A DNA stretch of 64,000 nt from Camillea tinctor (lineage: Eukaryota; Ascomycota; Sordariomycetes; Xylariales; Xylariaceae), in the NCBI GenBank assembly GCA_022578605.1, contig MU394116.1, forward strand, positions 62,001 to 126,000. The letters run 5' to 3'. Positions 58,069-64,000 of the stretch are shown here, piece after piece. A program made the translations under genes and the position numbers. Within the stretch, counting starts at the first letter, position 1; each line of letters opens with the position of its first letter. The notes under the pieces are model-generated. The model was given only the letters and a program-made list of their open reading frames with translations. It was not told the DNA's origin and did not search any database.

Positions 58069-58740
58069 TTATGCTGTGGTTTCGGTGGTTTCGGTGCTGT
58101 TACCAAAGTCAAAGCCCGTGGTGGTGGGCGCCGTGCTTCTCAGCGAGATGGGCACAGTTCCGTTGGTGGAGTCGCTAGTAGAGTTCCAGGCAAGAGTCCA
58201 GACCCGGTCAACGTCAGTAGGAATAGCGTACCACAGGGTTTCGAGGCTGCCAGCGGAGTTCTTGTGAAGCACGGCCTGGCCGTAGAACAGGAAGCCATCG
58301 GTCGTGATAGAACTGTTGGAAGACGACCCGCTGACGAAACCGATCGAGTGCGAAGACGAGCCCGAGGCGGGGATGAACATAGTAACGTTTGACCAGGAAG
58401 GCGACGAGCTGGACGTGGTGTTGGGGTTGCCAGTCAACACGTTGTCACTCAAGTCGACTGGAAGCGTAGTTAGTATGTAAAAAGCCCTCAACTCACAGAG
58501 GGGTTTTTCTTTTGATATTCTTAGTTACTTACATAGAACAGGGGCGGCTTCAGTGCTGTTGCTAAAGGCAGCAGGAAGGCCGACGTAGACGGATTCACCG
58601 TTGTAGATGATAGGAGCACCACCAATACCATCACCATAGGCATAGAGGTTGAAGCTTCCGGTGGGAGCTCGTGCCATAAGGGCGGGGTTGGCAGCCATAG
58701 CGGTCGACGCCCCCAGGAGAATAGTCTGAGACCAACGCAT
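58069..58740 (-). CDS. Small secreted protein of unknown function
   Basis: Two exons, 58740-58533 and 58457-58069, give 198 residues. The N-terminus is a signal peptide (QTILLGASTAMA), followed by a possible processing site before APTGSFNLYAYGDGIGGAPI. That block is a pattern I associate with secreted ascomycete proteins of unknown role. The mature protein is rich in Ser/Thr/Asn with many N-x-S/T sites (NSTE, NTTS, NVT, NSS, NSTS, NGT), so heavy glycosylation is likely. There are no cysteines in the mature part. The intron (75 bp) has a strong GTAAGT donor and ACTAAC branch, and splicing joins APVLF to DLSDNVLTG. Its start is 1.7 kb from the divergent laccase gene, so common control is possible but untested. 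Confidence 0.75.
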
Positions 58741-60245
58741 TTTGAAGATTGAACCGAAGGGTAAAAGGTTTAAAGTGAATGAAGGTTTCGTGTAGAAGGG
58801 TGAAAGAGCGAAAGATTCAGATGAGAACAGAGTTGTTGTGTGATACTACTTCTCTAAGGACGGAAAGGAGTGGGAGGTAGTGGTAGTGATAAAGGCAAGA
58901 CTGGATGCAACGGAAGATATAAGTCTCACATGAGTGTCTTTGATATCTAAGTTCTATCCAAAGAATTGCCATGGCGTCGTCAGCTTCTGTGGCCCCTCTT
59001 CACCTATTCGGGTAACGCCGAGTACAATAGTCCCGTTGTAGTCCATTTCGACTCCCGGTGTCCGGGGTGGGTGGTGATGGTAGTGGTGGCATGTGGGGGC
59101 ATAGAGAAAAGCGTTTTTTTAGCAACACGTAATGTAAATCACTGCGCCTATGCGGATCTATTTTTTATTTTTATTTTTCAATCAAGCTTTTTCTTCTTCA
59201 TCCAAAGCCAACATGAATTAAATGACGAGTGTTTGAAGGTCATCTCAATTATGGACCAGGAAATGTGCCGATAGGGGTATTGGGGGTATGCGCGTTGCTT
59301 GGCGTGGCCTGCACTAATACGTACGTAGACATCCAGGGGGGTTTCTATATATTTCCTACAAGGCGAGCTGCCATTCTTGTGCATGATGTTCAGCCGCAGG
59401 AGTAACCGGACCAGAAGGGGACGGGATGTTCGTAGTCTATAATCGATGTAGGTAACATTGAGTAACCCTGGAGGTCAGGGGTTACCTGACTCTAAACAGT
59501 GGCGCATAGAATAGACGTACGTATAGACTTGCAAGTATAGAGTTGCCAGGTCTAAAATAGGAACCCTTCAAGGCTATACCCCTGTTCGATCTAGACTAGA
59601 CATCCACAACATCCACACAATCTCGGCGAGCTGCCGTGAACGAGGCCCACACAAAGCTTCGTCATCTAAAAAGTTCACATTCAAGCCACTGTGACCCTGA
59701 GTTTAGCTTGATGATGTAACAAGCACACCCTTTCTTTACTATCCCCATTCTCGGCACGGTGCCACACCGTCGCCGAACCCAGGATCAAGAGACTTAGGTT
59801 AAGCATGTCTGGAGAACGAACCATTGCGCGTCGATCATTGGATTGAACCTGATAGTCCCGACGCCTTGTCGACTAGGAGGGACGGCGGAATTTAGAACAA
59901 GGCTCCTTGTAGAGCCGCTACGATCCGGCTAGGAAGACCCATTTCGTCGCGAAAAGCCTATGCAGCAGCTACGCGTACGTCGTAAATACGAGGAGGGAAA
60001 GAAGAACTTCTCCAAGTTCTACACTAAGATGGATGGCTCGGGCTCAGACTCAGATATGCACGGTATAGTCTTTGGGATAGGGGGGCATGGAAGGGGGGTT
60101 TGGGTTTGTGGGACGATAGTCTACGCCGTCGGTCTCTTGCATGGATACCCAGAATGCGACTCTGCCTCAACTATCGTGATCCACAAAGGTCACGATATCA
60201 TGTTATCTAACGGATAGGAGGATCTTGAGGCTGGGTCGAGTTGGA

Positions 60246-60252
60246 TATAAAA
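60246..60252 (+). promoter_or_regulatory. TATA box of the laccase gene
   Basis: TATAAAA lies 169 bp before the start codon in GGATATAAAACCC context. A CT-rich stretch (60300-60400) follows, as usual around fungal transcription starts. Confidence 0.6.
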
Positions 60253-60284
60253 CCCTTCACAACCTCAGCTTCCAAGAGTGAATT

Positions 60285-60350
60285 ATGATCGAAGCATCAT
60301 CGCCACTCCTTGATCACTTCCCCCTACAGTCTTCCTATTCCAACTACTAA
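60285..60350 (+). other. Possible upstream ORF in the laccase leader
   Basis: An ATG at 60285 opens a 21-codon frame ending TAA at 60350, 70 bp before the laccase ATG. It matters only if transcription starts upstream of 60285, which the TATA position allows but does not prove. Confidence 0.35.
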
Positions 60351-60420
60351 ACATACCATTCGTTCTTCATTCCTTTCTCTTCTTTTTTATCTCAACAACC
60401 AGGTTTTTTAGAACATCAAC

Positions 60421-62370
60421 ATGTTCGCCTGGTACCAAGCTCTTGCTGCGCTTCCGTTGCTTGCCAGCACGGTTTCTGCTACTCCTTTCTCCCCCACGGT
60501 AGATCTCCGCCCACGAGCAACATGCTCTGGAAACACAGCTTCTACTAGAAGCGAGTGGTGCGACTACTCCATCGACACTGACTATACTACCGAAGCTCCC
60601 GACACGGGAGTCACCCGAGAGTACTGGTTGGAGTTGACTGACGTTACTGTCGCTCCCGATGGAGTTTCTCGGTCAGCTATGGCCGTCAATGTGAGTTCTG
60701 ACTTCAAACCCTCTTGTATCTAACTCTACAAATGAACACCTCCACTAATTAATTACGATAGGGCTCGATACCGGGACCAACCATCTTTGCTGACTGGGGT
60801 GATACGGTTACCGTCCACGTCACGAACTCTCTGACCACTTCTAAGAACGGCACATGTAAGTATAGGCTTCGATACAGTTCAAGTGTTGCTTACTGACTTG
60901 GGCACTTCAGCTATCCACTGGCACGGTATCCGCCAGAACTACACCAACGAGAACGATGGTGTCGTTTCCATCACACAATGCCCTACCGCACCCGGAGAGA
61001 GCGTGACTTACACCTGGAGGGCTCTTCAGTACGGATCTAGCTGGTACCACTCTCACTTTGCCCTACAAGCCTGGGAAGGTATCTTCGGTGGCATTGTCAT
61101 TAACGGCCCTGCGACTGCGGACTACGATGAAGACCTTGGCATGCTCTTCTTGAACGACTGGGACCACTCCACTGTCGACCAGCTGTACTCGGAAGCCCAG
61201 ACCTCTGGCCCGCCTACTCTAGACAACGGTCTGATCAATGGAACCAACACCTACGATGATGGCGGTTACCGATTCAACACCACCTTCGAGTCGGGTACCT
61301 CCTACAGAATGCGCCTTGTTAACGCTGCCGTCGATACTCACTTCAAATTCTCCATCGACAACCACACTATGCAAGTCATTGCATCCGATCTTGTGCCTAT
61401 CGAGCCTTACAATGCCACTGTCCTGGACATTGGTATGGGACAGCGATACGACATTATCGTCACCGCCGACCAAGCCGACACTGCTGACAGCTTCTGGATG
61501 AGAGCCATTCCTCAGTCCGCCTGCTCTGAAAACTCGAACAGCGATGACATCAAGGGAATTGTCTACTATGGAACTAGCACCACGGAGCCCTCCACCACTG
61601 GCTACGACTACACTGACTCCTGCGACGACGAGACCGACAACATCGTTCCTTACCTCAGCAAGACCGTTGGTGATGCTGGCTTTTCGACTTTGGAGGACGC
61701 TGCCAACACTCAGGTCGATGGTCTCTTCAAGTGGACCCTTAACAGCACTTCCATGCTTGTCGACTGGGAAGACCCTACCCTGCTCCAAGTCGTCCAGAAC
61801 GTGACCACCTTCGAGACCGACGACGCTGTGATCGAGCTATCGACTGCCGACCAATGGGTCTACATGGTTATTGAGACCGACCTGGCCATCCCTCACCCGT
61901 AAGTATCACTCTTCGCGCACACCGGGGTCTCGATCCCTGTTTCACAGTTGCTAACCTCCAACTTCTCTAGTATCCACTTGCACGGTCACGATTTCTACGT
62001 CCTTGCCCAGGATTCTGCCACCTACTCCAGCGACGTTACCCTGAACCTGTCCAACCCCCCTCGCCGCGACACTGCCATGTTGCCCGCTAGCGGATACCTC
62101 GTCATGGCCTTCCAGGCCGACAACCCCGGTGTCTGGCTCATGCACGTAAGTTTATAGCCCTTCTCTCGTCTCAAACACAACCTTACTGACTCTTCCTCTT
62201 AAAAGTGCCACATCGGCTGGCATACCAGCGAAGGTTTCGCTCTGCAGTTCGTCGAGCGCTACAGCGAGATCGCCTCCATCACTGATTCCACCACGCTCTC
62301 GGACACTTGCTCCACTTGGTCCGCGTACCAGAGCTCCGAGAGCATCGAGCAGGAGGACTCTGGTGTGTAA
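60421..62370 (+). CDS. Laccase (ascomycete multicopper oxidase)
   Basis: Extracellular p-diphenol:O2 oxidoreductase. Five exons, 60421-60690, 60762-60855, 60911-61898, 61971-62145 and 62206-62370, give 563 residues. Signal peptide about 1-20. All four copper motifs are present: HWHG (124-127), WYHSH (166-170), HPIHLHGH (450-457, joined by splicing) and HCHIGWHTSEGF (509-520, joined by splicing). C510 is the type-1 cysteine; the axial position C+10 is Phe520. Many N-glycosylation sites are seen. The C-terminus ends exactly in DSGV, the conserved plug/processing tail of ascomycete laccases sensu stricto. Introns are 55-72 bp with GTAAGT or GTGAGT donors. The start has a CATCAACATG context. It could act in lignin/phenolic oxidation or pigment formation; the sequence does not decide. 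Confidence 0.97.
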
Positions 62371-63695
62371 ACAAACACAAAGAACACACCAAACTCACCT
62401 GTCTATCGACATACTACTGGATAGGAGGCGAAAAAAAAGGACGATGGGGGAAGAAAACAACGGAAAACCCCACTGTTTGTACATAGAGACTCTTTCCCCT
62501 TTCTCTCACTCACTCACTCACGGCCGTCGCATCTGTTCTTCCTTTTTCTTTTGAGTTGACTAGAGGGGTTTTTTCTTTGGCTGTGTACCAATAGGTGTCG
62601 CTTTTTCATTTTCATTGGTCGGGGGGTCGGGGGGGTTTTCTTATGGGGGTTTTTGAGCATATATACATATACAAAACAGACATACATACATACAAACGTG
62701 CATATATAACATAAGGTACATACTCTTGGGATAGCATTTCGAAGTACATAGGTTATATAACATTTTGTATCCCAACTTGTGTTGTGCAAACTATTAGTGC
62801 TTACGTGATATAGGGGGGAAAGCTGGATAGTTGATGTGAGATACTGGATTATTGGATTCAATTGAGCAGTAGCAGCTCGCTGTGGTAAGAACTTTGAACT
62901 ATATCAAATAGATAGTCGAACAGGAATAGAATAAAAGAGATCCACTTTATATAATTTACACTGCTCAAGATAGACGGGACTACCAAAGCTAGGTTAGTAT
63001 ATAACTTAACCATAACGGAATGGAAAAGGGGGGGGGGGGGGGCAGATGTTAATGGGTTAATTGATGTTATAACGTTCTGTGAAGGAGGATTCATATAGTC
63101 AGGTGATTTGGTTGGCTTTAGAAGTCGTCGAAATTAGGTGTATTGGGCAGTGTATACCTACTCGGTTAGGTATATAAAATAGTCCAATCCAACGGGCAAG
63201 GACTGGGAGCTATAGACTTGGCCAGACTAGGCTAATTTTGTTTTCTATTGCTCTAGAGCTAATCTGCCCTATGTATATTGACACAATTTTTATCGTCCTC
63301 AAACCATACTAGAATACTATGTAACCTGCCGTGAGATGTCGTGATCGATCAGGGGTCAAGGCGTGATGTTCGTATCGTCCAATCAGGGGCTGTAGCAATG
63401 GCGGCATCGAGTATCACACAATCTTATGAAATCATGGCTCCTGGATTGTTTCGCGATAACCCGTCCATAGGCGTAATGCCTAGAAAAAAAATAGCATGGT
63501 AAATAGTAATGTCGTCTCGCAGGGGAGAAAAAGAGAAAAGGAAAGGATGGAGAATTATATTGTAGTCTAAGCGCATTGGACCTCTCCCACTCCTTATTAA
63601 GTAAACTTCTTTTTGGATTATATTAAAATAAAAAGTCTCTTCCTCCGCTACAACAACATCGTTAGCACTATAAAGCCCATTCTATATCTAGCAGC
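62371..63695. other. Intergenic region downstream of the laccase
   Basis: 1.3 kb with poly-pyrimidine and poly-G tracts (15 G at 63028-63042) and TACATA repeats. No gene. The final 70 bases (AT-rich, then CT-rich) are presumably promoter and leader of the permease that follows. Confidence 0.6.
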
Positions 63696-64000
63696 ATGAC
63701 TGCCGAGGCGAAAGAACCATTTAGTGTGCCGGCCGATAACAGTAGTCCGAATCTCTCTGATTCTGAGACCGCTGCGGCTGTCGTGATCAACGAGCGCTCG
63801 TTGCTGAGGAAGATAGACGCAAGGCTTTTGCCAGCAGTCGGGTTAGTTGCTTGCTAGTCAATCTATAGTCTTTTTGATCTGTTTAGAGGAGCAAGTAAAA
63901 CTGATTATGAATCTTATAGAATATTGTATCTGCTGAGCTTTTTAGACCGAAGTAATGGTAAGATAACCCTCCCCATTACACTCTGATATCGGGTGAATAA
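63696..64000 (+). CDS. MFS anion:cation symporter (Dal5-like), 5' part only
   Basis: Partial: the window ends inside the gene. Exon 1 (63696-63841) and exon 2 (63920-63957) give about 61 residues, then a GTAAGA donor starts a second intron. The N-terminal tail is cytosolic and acidic. ERSLLRKIDARLLPAVG-ILYLLSFLDRSN spans the first splice and is the classic start of TM1 in the Dal5/allantoate-nicotinate-vitamin permease family (LRKID-x-RLLP, LSFLDRSN). Intron 1 is 78 bp with a GTTAGT donor. Substrate cannot be told. Confidence 0.8.

Larger units (their letters stand above)
58741..60420. other. Divergent region between the secreted orphan and the laccase
   Basis: 1.7 kb. It contains a near-perfect hairpin (59462-59486, GTAACCCTG..CAGGGGTTAC). 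An 85-codon frame at 59960-60217 starts with ATG but matches nothing and lies in the laccase promoter. The last 180 bases hold a TATA box and CT-rich leader. Confidence 0.55.

Noticed and set aside
59960..60217. 85-codon frame before the laccase
   Set aside because: It has an ATG but no recognisable motif and sits in the laccase promoter directly before its TATA box.
58069..62370. Biosynthetic gene cluster around the laccase
   Set aside because: No PKS, NRPS, terpene or P450 gene is present nearby in the window.

Overview
The window is nuclear DNA of a filamentous ascomycete (Pezizomycotina), most likely a Sordariomycete and possibly near Xylariales. The class is inferred from the sequence: genes carry short introns (55-229 bp) with GT..AG borders and CTAAC-like branch points. 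Several products belong to families typical of this group: a MedA/Acr1 conidiation regulator, Zn2Cys6 factor, 2EXR protein, OM14-like protein, an ascomycete laccase ending in DSGV, and a Sim4/Fta1 kinetochore subunit. Intergenic DNA is long and rich in the palindromic word TACCTAGGTA and in microsatellites. I modelled 16 protein genes; exon joins come from reading frame, splice signals and family alignment recalled from knowledge, not from transcripts.

Layout. 0.8-4.5 kb: a sugar/alpha-glucoside MFS transporter (+) converging on a Zn2Cys6 regulator (-). 5.9-6.6 kb: an OM14-like mitochondrial outer-membrane protein whose start codon seems to be split by an intron. 8.3-9.8 kb: a Myb/SANT-like DNA-binding protein (-). 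13.6-15.1 kb: a secreted pepsin-type aspartic protease (+). 19.7-22.2 kb: medA (-). 22.2-36.8 kb: a gene desert of about 14.6 kb containing a poly-G/poly-C palindrome at 25.8 kb that looks like an assembly seam. 36.8-37.8 kb: MET8 siroheme synthase (-). 39.2-41.2 kb: Vac1/Pep7-like FYVE protein (+). 42.2-43.3 kb: 2EXR protein (-), divergent from fta1 (44.0-45.6 kb, +). 47.2-50.0 kb: Mbp1/Res2-type APSES-ankyrin cell-cycle factor (-), divergent from a Cup1-like LYR protein (51.6-52.8 kb, +). 52.8-53.5 kb: a GNAT acetyltransferase (-), with a 0.3-kb MITE bearing perfect 49-bp inverted repeats just upstream of it (53.67-53.98 kb). 58.1-58.7 kb: a small secreted orphan (-). 60.4-62.4 kb: a five-exon laccase (+). 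63.7 kb to the end: the first exons of a Dal5-type MFS permease cut by the window edge.

There is no biosynthetic cluster, CRISPR array or obvious operon-like system. Most of the conserved genes from 36.8 to 53.5 kb are housekeeping (sulfur assimilation cofactor, endosome fusion, kinetochore, G1/S transcription). The flanks hold nutrient uptake and secreted enzymes. I found no convincing tRNA or rRNA gene. The most unusual items are the split start codon, the MITE, the G-run/C-run palindrome, the strand bias of long G runs, and the low-complexity basic plus Ala/Gly linker in the protease.
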